Shown here one piece after another: positions 33,785-45,948 of a stretch of 64,000 bases of DNA. Location of the stretch: assembly GCF_900497805.2 (NCBI RefSeq), contig NW_020954687.1:3036817-3100816 (forward strand), written 5' to 3'. This DNA comes from Vombatus ursinus. Taxonomy: Eukaryota > Chordata > Mammalia > Diprotodontia > Vombatidae. The notes beneath the pieces were generated by a model. That model searched no databases. It worked only from the letters and a program-made list of their open reading frames with translations, and was not told the DNA's origin. Each line of letters opens with the position of its first letter. Position 1 is the first letter of the stretch. Both the position numbers and the translations under genes were made by a program.

Positions 33785-34990
33785 CTAAAATGGAGGAGGG
33801 TAATTTCAACCCAATCCTTATGTTAATACCAAAAAAGTGACCAAGAGAATGTCAATAACTACTGACCTATATGCCTAGTCTCCCAACTTTGTAAAATCTT
33901 TACGAGGGTCATCTATTTGTGAATTGAGGACATCCTTGATGAGGTCATCTGTACGCAAATTAAGGGCATCTTTAGCAAGGGTATTAGTAGAGAACCAGCA
34001 GACTTTCGAAAGTGATAATCAAATTTGGAATTCAAAATTTTAAAAATGAGTGTTAAAAATTATTTTTGCATGTAATTAGGGAAAAATAAAATACTAAAAA
34101 AAAAAAAGAAACATGGAGTCAACATAAAAAAAGAAAGTGATAATCAACAATGGGCCACATCTTGACCATCTCACTGAAAGATGTAGAGCATATAAGATTC
34201 TATTGTGCTAATTTTTTATTATAAAAAATTGATTCTGTAACACAAAATACCATCTTACAGGCTCTTTTAGAACAAGATGTCTCCCAACCACATGTGAAGC
34301 TCAATCAGGATTCCTTGAAAGACACAACAACAGAAATAATCTTCTTCAATGACTATGATAATAAATGTGAGGCTAAGCAAAAAACAGGAAGCCATATGCT
34401 CAACAGAGGTGTTCAGGACTATGATGGAAGAAACACAACATCAAGTCCAGGTCAAGGAAGGATTTCCTATGGGCGATGAGGTCTTGCAGCTACTCCTTTG
34501 TGCAGATGACATTGTGTGATTGTATTGCTTGTTTCAAGCCCCAAGACACAGCAGGGTCTCCTGGAAGAAATCTATAATCACTCAGAGGAGTTTGACCTGT
34601 CCATCCACACAGGGAAGACTAAGTGGAGAAAGAATTTCTATTACCTTGCAATGCATCACCCTAAAACAGCTTATAGAATTTGTTCAGTCATATACCTGAG
34701 ACAGATAATACCTATGAACAATGAGGTGGGCCTATAGTTGGAAAGGATGAGGAGATCACCCTGGATTGCTTTTGGAAAAATGTAAAGAACTTTTGTTGAC
34801 CCCGAGTTTTCTGTGAAAGTAAAGGCACTTCTTTTCAATAACATTGCCATTTGGCAACAAGATGTGCAACATCATTGCCTCCAAAGAACTAGCACCTGTA
34901 TCACATTGAGAAAGGTGGAAGAAGACCTTTAGGATGCTTGGTGGACCCTTTGCTGTGGACTTTTGGGAGAACACAGACAAAAGTCAAATA
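33785..34990 (+). mobile_element. LINE reverse-transcriptase remnant
   Basis: Conceptual reading across several frames shows reverse transcriptase landmarks in order. These are an LIPKK-like start (33825), an EN/EQ-Q-x-F stretch (33990), a D-S-V-x-x-N-x-I-L-x-A-L-x-E-Q block (34230-34280), L-L-L-C-A-D-D-I (34490-34515, the YADD-type catalytic motif with C in place of the aromatic residue) and a GKTKW stretch (34610). A C-terminal part follows to about 34990. It resembles RTE-like endonuclease-reverse transcriptases and has several frame breaks. It is interrupted by the L1 fragment at 34023-34132. Confidence 0.65.
34008..34147 (+). mobile_element. 110-bp L1 3' fragment with 15-bp target duplication
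   Basis: The insert at 34023-34132 is the extreme 3' end of L1 ('tgcatgtaattagggaaaaa', 'taaaatac', A-rich tail). It is flanked by identical 'gaaagtgataatcaa' at 34008-34022 and 34133-34147. It sits in the LINE reverse-transcriptase remnant. Confidence 0.93.
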
Positions 34991-34999
34991 GAATAAGCA

Positions 35000-35952
35000 A
35001 GAATGAATGGATTGCCAGTTTTAGAGGAAATTCCTAAAATGATGAGATCACAGATCTATTTATTTATTGCTACTAAAAAAAAGAGTTGATGTGAATATTT
35101 GGTATATATGGGATTTAGTTTTATTTTCCATGGAAAGGTTGGGAGTGATAGGGAGAGGACAAGATGCCAAAAGGTATCAGTAATATCTATATTGATTGGC
35201 AATTAGACACTTTGGTTGCCTCTAGGTGACATTTATTGATTTTCCTTCATTCTTTGTTTGGTTAATAAGGATGCTTGTCTTTCTGATGGATAATTTCTAT
35301 AATCTATTAGCTGCTCATACCCATTCACATATGGACAGTTAAGACAGAAAAAGTATGGAGAGTGCCTGGCACTATTAATTGCTCCAGCAAGAACTATGAA
35401 AATTCCTTTGATTATCTCTTCCTCTGGTTCCTTACAACATTAAAGGAAGGTACAAGGAAATCAAAAGTCAAAGCAACCCTAAATTGTGAACTGTCTTTTT
35501 TCCTTTGGCAATCACCCACTTCCTCTTTCAGGATTATATCATTTACTTAAAGGAATGATTTGCTAAAGATGGAATTTTAGGTATCATTGAGAGATACGGA
35601 AATTTGGGGGGAGTAGGCTGGTGTTTCCTGGCAGATTCTAAATGATAATATATAAATGGCTACCCACTCAACCCAAGAATAAGCCTGGTCTTACTGACAT
35701 ATCAAAATATAGGCAATGAATCTTGCTATATACATAAACTACTTGTTAGAGATGTTAATGCAGAAGAGTAAGAGAACAACAGACTGTTGTAGCTGGAAGA
35801 TACTCAAAGATGACCTTGTCCATTGTTTATCAACCAAAATGATATCATGCCTCCATAAAATATCTCAGTGTTCACCTATGGGATACTCCACCTTGTGGAA
35901 GCTGTTGGCAGGTCAGGTGTCAGGGGTGAGAGGCCAAGAATCAGATGGTGAG

Positions 35953-35984
<32 letters not shown>

Positions 35985-36025
35985 CATACTTTTTCCTCTA
36001 CTCAGGGAGGGACTGCTTCATTATT
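35000..36025. other. Intergenic, nothing recognised
   Basis: AT-rich sequence without a gene. It contains an (AC)n run at 35955-35982 that generates a histidine/threonine-rich chance frame. Confidence 0.5.
35955..35982. repeat. (AC)n microsatellite
   Basis: About 14 AC units. Confidence 0.95.
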
Positions 36026-36029
36026 GCCT

Positions 36030-36105
36030 TTCTCTCTCCAGCATCCAGCCTAGTACCTAGTCCATAGTAGCCCTTTAATAAATGTTTGTTGATTGATTGA
36101 TTTCA
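36030..36105 (+). mobile_element. L2-type LINE 3' terminus
   Basis: 'agcctagtacctagtccata' through 'taaatgtttgttgattgatt'. Confidence 0.7.
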
Positions 36106-36249
36106 ACATTCACGTCTGACTTGTGCTCTTTACCCTGTAACCTGAGGTTGAATCTACCCATTCTATCCAGGGCCTGGTACAACTATATCACCTTAATTAC
36201 AACCCCTGAACCTTGTATAAAAAGGGAGAATTCGGCACACTGTGTACTT

Positions 36250-36640
36250 GGATAAGAAGGTAAGTTTACAGACGATACAGTAGAGGAGTATCAGTTGTTA
36301 CATTCCAGGAATGTACCAGATTACTAAAGATTCAAACAGCTTAGGGAAATGGGCAGAAAAGAGGCTAATGAAATTCAGTGCCAGGAAACATAAGGTTATG
36401 CATCTAAGGACAACCCATAATAAATTTAAATGCAGGCTTAAGAGAATAGAGCTGTAGAAACTAATGAGGAAAGAGACCTAGGGCTAGTTAATAATACCAT
36501 AAAGGGTAAGCTGTAAACAAGGGAATTCATTATAAAGTAAAGAAGATAATGATTGAACTCTGTAAATTGGCTTCTCATATCTCATTCGGAGTCTTGCCGC
36601 CAACTCTAGGCATCTACTTTGAAAATAAGTCCTGTGTTAA
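36250..36640 (+). mobile_element. L3/CR1-type LINE fragment
   Basis: 'ggcagaaaagaggctaatga' and 'aaggttatgcatctaagg' recall L3-type sequence about 300-500 bp from the 3' end. Very worn. Confidence 0.45.
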
Positions 36641-37359
36641 AAAAGGAGAGAGGAGGAGGGGAGAAGAATAGAGTTATTTAGGAGATAGAATGAGAATGAA
36701 AGTTATTTTGGGTATTGGATTCTTACATGATCTTCATGAAGTAAATACTGAAAGCAATATCTTCCAAACGTTGGCTCAAAAAATGCTAATACCTGTTAAG
36801 GTATTTTGAAGTCCTATACTACCCCTCCCAGCTTTCTGCCAGGTATTTGTCTTTCCTTTCTCTGTTATGTTCTTTGGGTATTGAATCAAATATAGAAGAT
36901 GAGTGTGGCAGAATGGGGAAAAGAAAAGTCAAAAATTTGACTGTTGGCTAATTGTTAATCATGTTGCTAACAAGATTGTTAATTATAAAGTATCAATCTG
37001 AAACTTGATTGAGAATACAAAGCAGTCAGATAGAAGTGAAGTCAAGCAAGTAGAAGTTCATTGTACCAGTTTATAGCCATGCTAAAGATGGAGGGATAGG
37101 ATGGTGTCCAGTATCCCCAAGGCTAGAAGTCTATGATTTCCAGGAGAGGACAAATATTACGGGAAGACCAAGGCCTCTTGAAGCTACAAGTAGATGGAGA
37201 CAGTAGGGTGTTAAGTATCATGGCAAAAGAAAGCAGGGGCTGCTCTGTCTTAGGTTGAAGTAAGATTCCACACTTCCTAATTGTTCTAACTAATTAAATT
37301 AAATTAACTAATAAGACAAAATTTAATTGAAATAAATACAGTCTTGTGCTTTAAAAAAA

Positions 37360-37735
37360 ATCAACTTCACAAGTACAAGATAGGAAAGGTACAGCTAGAT
37401 AATAGCTTGTCTGAAATGGGACTGAGGGTTTTAGTGGACTGCAAGCTTAGTCTGAGCTAGCAGGGTGATATGGTAGCCAAAAGAGCTAATGAATACATTG
37501 GTTTTGTTAAGAGAAGCATAGGGTACAAGACGAGGAAGGTGATAGTCCTGTTCTCCTCTGCCCTAGACAAACTACATCTAGAGTATTGTGTTCAGTTCTG
37601 GGTACTGCATCTTAAGAAGGAGATTGATAAGCTTTAGAGTGTGAGGAAGAGTACAATCCGGATGGTGAAGGGCCTCAAGAGCATGCACATGAGGATCAGT
37701 TGAAGGACCCAGAGATTTTTAAGCTACAGAAGTAA
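37360..37735 (+). mobile_element. L3/CR1-type LINE fragment
   Basis: 'caacttcacaagtacaagat', then 'gttttagtggactgcaagct', then 'gagtattgtgttcagttctg', then 'gatggtgaagggcctcaaga'. A clear L3-family segment. Confidence 0.75.
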
Positions 37736-38119
37736 AGACAATGGGAACAAGATATAATGCTTCCTCCTAGGACCCACGCTTGGAGGCTGGATCCCCTGCT
37801 AGGGATGTGTGGAAGCTAGCTCAAACTGCTTCTGAGAGCCAATTGTTAAATTCTCAGTGTGAGTATTTACACCTCAGAAATTGGCAAATGCTACAAATCA
37901 GGGCTTGATTTATTGTTTTGTTGATTGCCTAGATTTAAGAAATTGATGGAAAAAATTAACGTATAATAATGCAATGTTAACAACCACCAAACTCATTATT
38001 ATTTGATAATATTTAATACAAGTTAATAATACAAAATTAAACTTTAAAATATCATAAATACTTTTTTTCAGAAAACTGCTTATTAGCTATTTACCAGCAC
38101 CAACCTGGGTATGACAATT

Positions 38120-38825
38120 TTGTGTTCTAGGTACTCACTCCTAAACTATACCTCATGAGCCCCCACCAGTACACTCCCCTTTAGTAGTCAGACAGTTGAC
38201 ACAATTAGTTCAAAACAAAGGCATTTACTGAAATAGCATAGTAAGCACTGAAGCCACACAAGATTCCTCCCATAAATCTGGAATGCACTCTTCCACTTTT
38301 ATAAGCAGCATCAGTTGGAAGAATGGGAACATGTATAGAATGTACTAACAGGGAAGCACATATATGGGGAACATATGTGAACAAGATAACTTATGTCTCT
38401 AGTCCCCACAGGGCCCAGATTTTTTTTTTCATGTGATGTCTTTACATTAGTCTGACTCAGCTTCCTAGGTCTGCTCTTCTCCACCGCTCAACTCAACTCC
38501 ACAGGTAGACTGTCTCAGCCTGCTCTCTCCTCATTGCTATATATCCAACTTGTTGAGTTCCTCCACTAATTCATCTCACACCCCGACTGTTGATAGAATT
38601 GGGCAAGATAATCTCCTTCCCACTTCCACCACTTTGTTCAGGAAGAAGCTTGAGGTAAACAGTGAAAAGTAATTCTCTCTCAGGAGCTAGGTTCTTTCTC
38701 CATAGCTGACTCTCTTCTAGACTGCCAGAGATGATTCCTCAACTGACAAAGCTCCTTATGCCTCTACCAGTTATAGAGCTGGTAAGTTCATAATGGCTGA
38801 TCCTTTAGCCATCCAGTGCCTACTC
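38120..38825 (-). mobile_element. Possible old LTR, solitary
   Basis: The plus-strand text 'caaaggcatttactgaaata' would give a polyadenylation-like region on the minus strand, and the GC pattern resembles an LTR. Ends and target duplication could not be fixed, there is no associated internal region, and the family is uncertain. Confidence 0.3.
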
Positions 38826-39099
38826 ACCCTATAATTCCATTGTTTGATAGAGGAATCTTTTCATACCTTCTTCACTTACAAGCTAGGAATGAGTGGGTCA
38901 CTCACAGTTTTATGCTCTTTAGAATCTCCAAATAGGCCACTTCCTTATGAGCCATTTAGTGGTTTCGAACTCTTTACAATTTTTGAATGCAACCACTCAT
39001 TGTCTCTGAAACTTGAGGCATTCTATAACCTGGAGTAGTTTGATTTTGGTTCCCTAATCTCACTCCAAAGATATCTGTATTCCAAGTGTTTCGAGGGCT

Positions 39100-39530
39100 A
39101 TCTTATAGAAAGAGGATTAAACTTGTTCTACTTGACCTTGGAAAGCAGAATTGGGGCAAATTTAGGTTTTGCCTAAGAGACAGAATGGGGTATCAGGAAC
39201 ACCTGAGTTAAATTCCTTCTTCCAAAGGAGCTGTATGACCAGAAGCAAGTCACTTAAACTGTTAATGCCTTAGGCATCTCTAAGACTATTATACAGATTA
39301 ATTCCTGTTCTGCTTCAATTGAATGTTTCCACACAGGAGGGAAGATACCCCTCTAACTAGGCCTATCCAAAAATGGAATCCACTTGTTTAGGCACTAATG
39401 ACTTCCTCACCCTGGGTATCTTTTTGCAAAGATTGGATGCCCTGTTAGGCATGTTGTATAGGAAATTCTAGTTTAGGTACAGGTTCTAAACTAGGCCTCT
39501 GTAATCCCTTCCAATTCTGAGATTCTACGT
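39100..39530 (+). mobile_element. L3/CR1-type LINE 3' end
   Basis: 'gattaaacttgttctacttg' leads to the terminal 'cccttccaattctgagattc'. The middle part (39180-39330) is interrupted by a MIR-like piece. Confidence 0.65.
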
Positions 39531-41320
39531 AAACTCTCATATGACTGACTCAATTACTTTCTGGGCTCAGTTTCCTAATATTTCACTCCTGGATCACTAT
39601 ATTAAATAACAAAACAAAACTATTATGACTCTTGAAGAATAAAACCAATATCCTTTACATTGCATCCCTTAAAGTTTGATAGCCTGGCAGTTCACCTCCA
39701 CTTTCCTAGCAATGTCTTTGTTGATCAGACTTTACAAACTTAATCAATGCCAGTCAGCTAGAGATTTTGGCACAATGAATACTTTTACAGAAGAAATTAA
39801 AAAAGACAGATGTGAGGAATAACTGTGTAGTAATGTTCGACCAGGTTCAGTTCTATCTGTGGCTACCAATTTCTTTGGGTAATGGGGTCTGATAAATTTA
39901 ATTAAACTCATGAATTCTACAGAATCCTGCAATTCATATCTTGTGAAAACAAAGTTCAACACAGAAAAAAGAAAGGGTGTCATTTATCTATCTTTTTATA
40001 CTAATTGAATGTGAAACATTAATCCAAACAGAACACTAGCTAGTTTGTTGTATACTAGACTATTCTTACTCTTAGGATCTGAGTGAAAAATATAGAACTC
40101 TTTCTAGTGGTGATTTTTTTTTTCCCCTTACTGAGTCAGAGTACAGATTGTGGGTTAAATTGCAAAAAAGAAAAAAAAAGGCTTATGTAAACTGGTTTAG
40201 ACATGTGTATGGGTGTGGAATTATTCATGAATCTTATAAGTTAGAGAAACACTCCTTTTTCCCTCTGGGAAGACTGAGTCTATGGTTGGTTTTTGTAATC
40301 TAAGGAGCTTTTTATTTGGCAGCTGCATTTCTACAACCCTAGGCATTATTGAGTAAAGGCAAATAAGAAGATCTAGTCTTTTTTATGAAAACTTGGTTCT
40401 TGGAAAATGTATAAACTGTAAAATCAATATATAGACACCTAAAATACGTCAGCTAAGAAATTTGAAATTAAAATACAGAAAATTTGACTCATTGTCCTGT
40501 AAAAATACTGGGATTTATCATAGAGTAGCTACATGTAAATATTTGTATAATAGAGGACTGGTCAATTATGATTCTGTCTTTAGGATATACATAGATTCAC
40601 CCTTCCTGGAAAGCATACTAAGAATGTGGAATATTCTCTGACTGATTTTACTCCAACATAGGGAGATTGGTAAACCTCTTTCTGTCTATGACTGACTGAG
40701 GGGCTGATGCTTTTCTGGTTGGCTTTGAAACAGAAGAACTAATAATGGAGCTGGAATTCAGCCCTTTATGCACGTCATTTGGCTCTTTGGAGTAGAAAGA
40801 TTCCTGTGAACCACCGGGTTGGAAAAGGGCAATAGGCCCTTTCTCCTGCCCTGTCACCTCAGAACATTTGGTGTCTGCTTCCTTTGTCTTTTTGCATTTA
40901 TTCTTTCCTGATCCTATATACAGGGACTGAGTGTGTGAAGGGGGGACAGAGCATCCTCAGTTTGTGGGGTTTTTTTTTATATTTCTCTCTGTTATACTTT
41001 ATCAACAAATATGCCTTTGTAACTACTTAATTGATATTGGGGAACACAGTAAGTGGGAGCTCATAACTAATTGTATTAGAAACCTCATCCTCTATAGTGT
41101 TAACCCTAGAACTCTAAAGGAAGAAGAAGTCAGGTACTTTCTGGAGATACAACCTGCCAAAGTGAGTGGAGTTTGGGATAGTGAGCTCAGTATAGGTGCT
41201 ATTTCTGCAATAAAGTGATGAAAAAATTATCAAGTGGTCAAGAGGGCCTGAAGCATAACTTTTAAAAATATTACTTAGATAAAACTTGCAGATACTTTTT
41301 CTTTCTTAAAATTATGTAAT
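39531..41320. other. Intergenic, nothing recognised
   Basis: AT-rich sequence. The chance frames at 39744-39983, 40648-40857 and 40931-41218 have no recognisable domain. Confidence 0.5.
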
Positions 41321-41324
41321 TCAC

Positions 41325-41700
41325 TAGACTAGGAGACAGTGAAGTGCTGTGGAAAGCCCACTGGGCTAGCAACCAAGAGAACTAGGTTCTAGGCCCAGTA
41401 CTTTCCCTAACTTCCTATATGAATGTAGGAAAGTCATTTAATATTTCTAGATCTATATTTCCTCATCTATAAGGTAAGGGGTTTATGTTAGATGATTTCT
41501 ATTTTTTTTTTTTTTGGTTAGGCAATGGGGTTAAGTGACTTGCCCAAGGTCACACAGTGAGTGTTATGTGTCTGAGGCCGGATTTGAACTCATGTGCTCC
41601 TGAATCCAGGGCCGGTGCTATATCCACTGTGCCACCTAGCTGCCCCTATGTTAGATGATTTCTAAGGTTCTATCTTTTTCTGACATTTTATGATTCCATG
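41325..41700 (+). mobile_element. MIR-type CORE-SINE hosting a younger SINE
   Basis: 'cactgggctagcaaccaaga' through 'tttcctcatctataaggtaa', interrupted at 41502-41646 and resuming with 'aggttctatctttttctgac'. Confidence 0.7.
41484..41664 (-). mobile_element. MAR1/WSINE-type CORE-SINE with perfect target duplication
   Basis: The insert at 41502-41646 reads 'ggggcagctaggtggcac' on the minus strand. The flanks are identical 18-bp 'tatgttagatgatttcta' at 41484-41501 and 41647-41664. Confidence 0.93.
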
Positions 41701-41749
41701 AAAAACTATGAATTTTTAATGAGTATCAACTTAAAAGGCATATAATAAC

Positions 41750-42040
41750 TGTTTTCAAATATTTGAAGGATTCTACCATGTGAAAGATAGATTAGTCTTA
41801 CTTTTCTTGGCCGCAGAGACAAATCTGGGAACACGGGGTGGAAGTTTCTGAGAGGCAGATTTTGGTTCCATAAAAGAAAAAAAAAACTTAAACCGTTAGA
41901 ACTCTCCAAAAGTAGAATTGATTGGCTCAGGAGCTAATGGATTTCTTGTCTTGGAGGAATTCAAGCGAGGGCTGGATGACCTCTTATCAAGATGTATTAG
42001 AGGGAATTCTTGCTTCAGGTATGGTGTTAGGAGAATGTTG
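41750..42040 (+). mobile_element. L3/CR1-type LINE 3' end
   Basis: 'tttcaaatatttgaaggatt', 'gtggaagtttctgagaggca' and 'gcgagggctggatgacctct' through 'tcttgcttcaggtatgg'. Confidence 0.7.
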
Positions 42041-42123
42041 TAGGGGTGGAGCACATAGAAAACTATGGAAGGAGAGATATAATCTGACAACCTTCAGCAA
42101 GGTTCAGATCAGTCTTCGAGGTA

Positions 42124-42160
42124 GATAGATAAATAGATAGATAGATAGGCAGACAGATGC
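42124..42160. repeat. (GATA)n-like microsatellite
   Basis: Several GATA and GACA units ('tagatagataaatagatag'). Confidence 0.85.
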
Positions 42161-42895
42161 ATGCAGAATATATAGTTTATCCACATAGAAAAAGTAAGAC
42201 AGTTTCTGCTCTCAAGGAGCATTCTAATGGGGGAGACTTTACATAGTTTTTTAGCTACAAGTCAGATGGAAAGGTCCCAATGTTCTTGAAGTGTAGCAGC
42301 AAAGCAGATGGTAATACCTGTTCTTTAATGACATTTCCACTGATAAAATCACATCAGTTTCTGACGTTGAATTATTTGACAGCACCAAGGACTCTGGTGC
42401 CAAGAATTTTCCTTGGGTCTTCAGTAACTCTGAGTGTAGCACCTGTAGGGGTAGTTGTCAAGATGCATGGTTCCCCAAGATGATGGCCCTGGGCTGGAAG
42501 CATTGTTCTTTATTCCTAAGATTCTTTGTTTCACGGTTATGAGCTGTCTCTACCAAGTCTGGGTGGCTATGTTGGTGGTGCTTGCTTAGCTTGCTTGGAG
42601 CATTCTGCCCCCTGTCTTTTCTTCACAGTGCATTGCTGCATCAGCGAAGCCAGCTTGACTGCCTCGTGGTTGGCATTTGGTGTGATTGCTGCCCCCTTCT
42701 CCACAGGAGTTACTTCCCTCAATGATGGTTGTGATAGCCCAACTAGAAGCAGGACCAGAGGCCTGGGAGGTGCTGATGCTCCCAGGGTTCTAGTGCCTAT
42801 CTGCCTATTTGTGACAGTTGGTCAGCAGTTATTACTGTTGTGGTGAAAAAGAGTGAGTAGTAAGTGTGGGTGTGTTTAAAAACACCCTTTAACCT
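42160..42895. other. Intergenic, nothing recognised
   Basis: It includes a 106-codon chance frame at 42526-42846 without domain resemblance. No splice-linked neighbour was seen. Confidence 0.45.
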
Positions 42896-42896
42896 A

Positions 42897-43330
42897 TTGG
42901 GAACATAGATTTAGAGCTGAAACCTCGGAGGAGAAGCCTCAGAGGTCACCTAGAACAACCTCCTTACTTAATAGATGAGGAAAGTTGGACAGGAAGAGAT
43001 TGTCACTTATCTAAGGTCACCCAGCTAGTCAGAAAGCATTTATTGATTTATTATTTATATATTTATATTTTAAATTTATTATTTATATTTATTATATTAT
43101 TTTTATATATTTATATTTACTATTATATATTTATTATTATATGCCAGGCACTATGTGAAGGGGTAATGGTACAAAGGACAAAAGACAGTCCCTGTCCTTG
43201 AGAAGCTCCCAGTCTGAAAAGGAAGACAACATGTAAACAACTATGCATAAACAAGCTGGATACAGGATATACGGGAAATAATCAACAGAAGAAAGGCACT
43301 AGCCTTAAGAAGGCTTCCTACAGTAAGTAG
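42897..43330 (+). mobile_element. MIR-like piece (reverse) followed by L2/CR1-type segment
   Basis: 42897-43028 carries 'gatttagagctgaaacctc' and 'ggtcacccagctagtcag' (reverse MIR). 43029-43330 continues as L2-type ('ccaggcactatgtgaagg', 'acaactatgcataaacaag') and contains an AT-only expansion at 43040-43140. Confidence 0.6.
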
Positions 43331-43860
43331 TAGAGCTGGGATACAACCCTCTTTCTTGCTGGCTCTGAATCTGTGCCTCTTTCCACTTCAAACAGAATGT
43401 GTATGGACAGGTAATCCATCCTGTATCTCCCATACCTAGACAGACAAGAATTCTAATACCAAACAATCTGTATGGGACAATTATACATTTTGCTTAACTC
43501 TTTTATTTACTATTTCCCAAAGATGTGAAGTATTCAAGAGTTATTAAAAACTGTGATGTTGATTTTCCTGGGAAGAAAAAAAAAAGCATTAAGCCCATAA
43601 TATATTTTTTTAAAAAAGTAAATGGCAATAGATTTTTAAAGAAAAACAGACCACTCATTGACAATGATGTATTTGAAATTTTCAGGATCCATTATTTTGT
43701 TGTCAAAAAATGAATGAAATATACAGCAAGACATTCTGGGAGGCTTTTTACCTGTGAGCTTGAACTTTAATATTTTCTTTCAATTTGTCTCCCTCTACTG
43801 GATATTTTTAAACACTTGTTTTATAGCCTGAATTATAGTTATGCTGGTTATTTGGGGTAT
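43331..43860. other. Intergenic, nothing recognised
   Basis: AT-rich with no gene. The 62-codon lysine-rich frame at 43525-43713 is a product of composition. Confidence 0.45.
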
Positions 43861-43865
43861 GTTTT

Positions 43866-44755
43866 AGAATCCTAGATATTTAAGTCATTTTTCAGAGATT
43901 CATTAGTCCAATTCCTCATGTTACAGAGGAGGAAACTGAGGCCCAAAGAGGTTGAGGTGACTTCTCCAAGGTCACACAGCTAGTAAGTGGTAGAGCCCCA
44001 ATAGCGGAACTCCATGTGTTCAGTACTTAGCAACATGTTGCCTGTGGCATACCTGTTGGGATGCTGTTCTCAGACATGAGCTTTGACAGCAGGGTAGGAG
44101 TTAGGGAGAGACCCTGCCTACTTGAGTAACAAGCTGCTGTTCCCATCTTATACTGCTACCAAGAATAATAAACAATAGCCAACATTTACACAGTACTTTT
44201 AAGGTTTACAAAGTGCCTTTTTGTAAGTTACCTAATTTGATCCTCACAACAACTCAGTAAGATTGATGCTATTATTATCCCCATTTTACAGATTAAGAAA
44301 CTGAGACTGAGGGATGTTAGGTGATTTGCCCAAGGTCACTCTGCTAGTCAAGTGGAACAGAGCCCCAAGATTTGAACTCAGTGTGTTCACTGCTTAGCAA
44401 CATGTTCCCCACCCCTGGATCTAGTGTGTTACCTAACTGACTTAACTGCCTCTAAGAACTGGGGGAGGATGTCCTTGCAGCCAGGTCAGACTTACTGATA
44501 GGAGGTGGGTAGACTCCCATGCCGTACAAACCTGCATATATGTGCCAGTCGAAAGGAGTAGGGGTGATGAAGCTAGTTTATAGAATGATAGGTTTATATT
44601 TAGAAGTACACGACATTTAGTTCAACAGCCTTCTAATAAAGCCCAGAGAGATGATATGATTTGCCCATGGTCATCCAACTGGTCAGAAGCAGAGCCTGGA
44701 TTTGAACCTAGGACCATCTGCCTTCAAATCCAGCACTGTGTCCATCATACTGTGA
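43866..44755 (-). mobile_element. Cluster of three MIR/THER1-type SINEs
   Basis: Reverse copies lie at about 43866-44035, 44180-44400 and 44575-44755. Each shows the pattern 'gaggaaactgaggc' or 'ttaagaaactgagac', then 'ccaaggtcac', then 'gaact/gaacc' near the head. Confidence 0.7.
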
Positions 44756-45009
44756 TTCCCTGGGCAGCATCTCTGCACCACATGGAACCACAGTGAGCTT
44801 GATCACAATTGCTGCTGCTGCCCCCTGGCCCTCACAGTTGCCCTTGCAGGCAAACCCCATGAGCCCTATTTAAGAGGTTAAGGTGAGGAAATGAGAGAAA
44901 GAAGACAATGGGAAAGAGGAAGATAGAAAAAGATAAAGAAGAGGGGGAGACAACTGGTAAAAAAAAAATATTCATTTTCTATAAATTGGTGGAATAGACT
45001 TAGGAAGAA

Positions 45010-45275
45010 AAAAGACAAACATTTATCAAGCTTTGGCTAAATACGTACCTGGTACTGGACTAAACACATTACAAATATTATCTCATTTGATCTTCACAAC
45101 AGCCCTACAAGGCAGGTGCTGTTATTATCCCCTTTTTTACATTCGAGGAAACTGAGACAGACAGAGGTTAAGTGATTGCCAGTGTCACACGGCTACCTGA
45201 AGATAGATTTAAATTCAGGTCGTCCTGACTCCAGGCCCAGTGCTCTATCCACTGAGCAACCCAGCTGCCTGAAAA
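45010..45275 (-). mobile_element. THER1/MIR-type SINE
   Basis: 'ttatctcatttgatcttcac', 'cgaggaaactgagacagaca' and the head remnant 'caggcagctgggttgc' on the minus strand. Confidence 0.75.
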
Positions 45276-45692
45276 ATGGATCTCCAGTAAAAAAAAAAAA
45301 AAAGTGACTGGGAAATAACTGATTCCCACCTTAAAAGAAGGCTTTTATTCTGCTAGCTACACTAAGAGGGAAAGAGAATATGGATGATTCAATGCAAACC
45401 ACAATCACAGCAAAAAAATTCATGGGCATAGTACATAGTGACATGGGAATTACATGGGATCAGCAATGACTTTCATAGTTTCTGTTTGTGACAGCAATGA
45501 TCGTGTGTATGATTCTATCGACACTAGGTTGACTCAGAACATCTGATTGTAAATAGATGAAGCTGGACTGAGCTGGTTTCCCTGCCTTTATTTAGATCTC
45601 TATAGTTGAGTGCTGGATTTCATGCCACAGACATGCGTCCCTAATCTCTGTGATGTTTTTAATTCTGTGGAGATTACTCTAAGGATAGGTGC

Positions 45693-45948
45693 AAAAGTTA
45701 CAGCTCTTGGGGGCAGCTAGGTGGCGCAGTCAGGCGACTCAGCGGATAGAGCACCAGCCCTGGAGTCAGCAGGACCTGAGTTCAAATATGCCCTCAGACA
45801 CTTACTAGGTAGTTGTATGTCTCTGGGCAAGTCATTTAACTCCCACTGCCTCCAAAATAAATAAATAAATAAATAAATATCCTATGGAAGTGAATGTTGA
45901 AAACTAAAAGTAAATAAACTTAAAAATTAAAAAAAAGTTACAGCTCTT
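45693..45948 (+). mobile_element. Chimaeric SINE plus L1 3' tail, one target duplication
   Basis: A single insertion at 45709-45932 is flanked by identical 16-bp 'aaaagttacagctctt' (45693-45708 and 45933-45948). Its 5' part is a CORE-SINE ('gggcagctaggtggcgcag') with an extra 'gactcagcggatagag' stretch in the head. Then comes an (AAAT)n spacer (45856-45878), then an L1 3' end ('gtgaatgttgaaaactaaaa', A-rich tail). Confidence 0.85.

Noticed and set aside
35930-36060. Protein segment rich in His/Thr
   Set aside because: It is generated by the (AC)n microsatellite.
42526-42846. 106-codon frame as a novel gene
   Set aside because: No homology, no splice context and mixed composition. The length is within chance for 64 kb.
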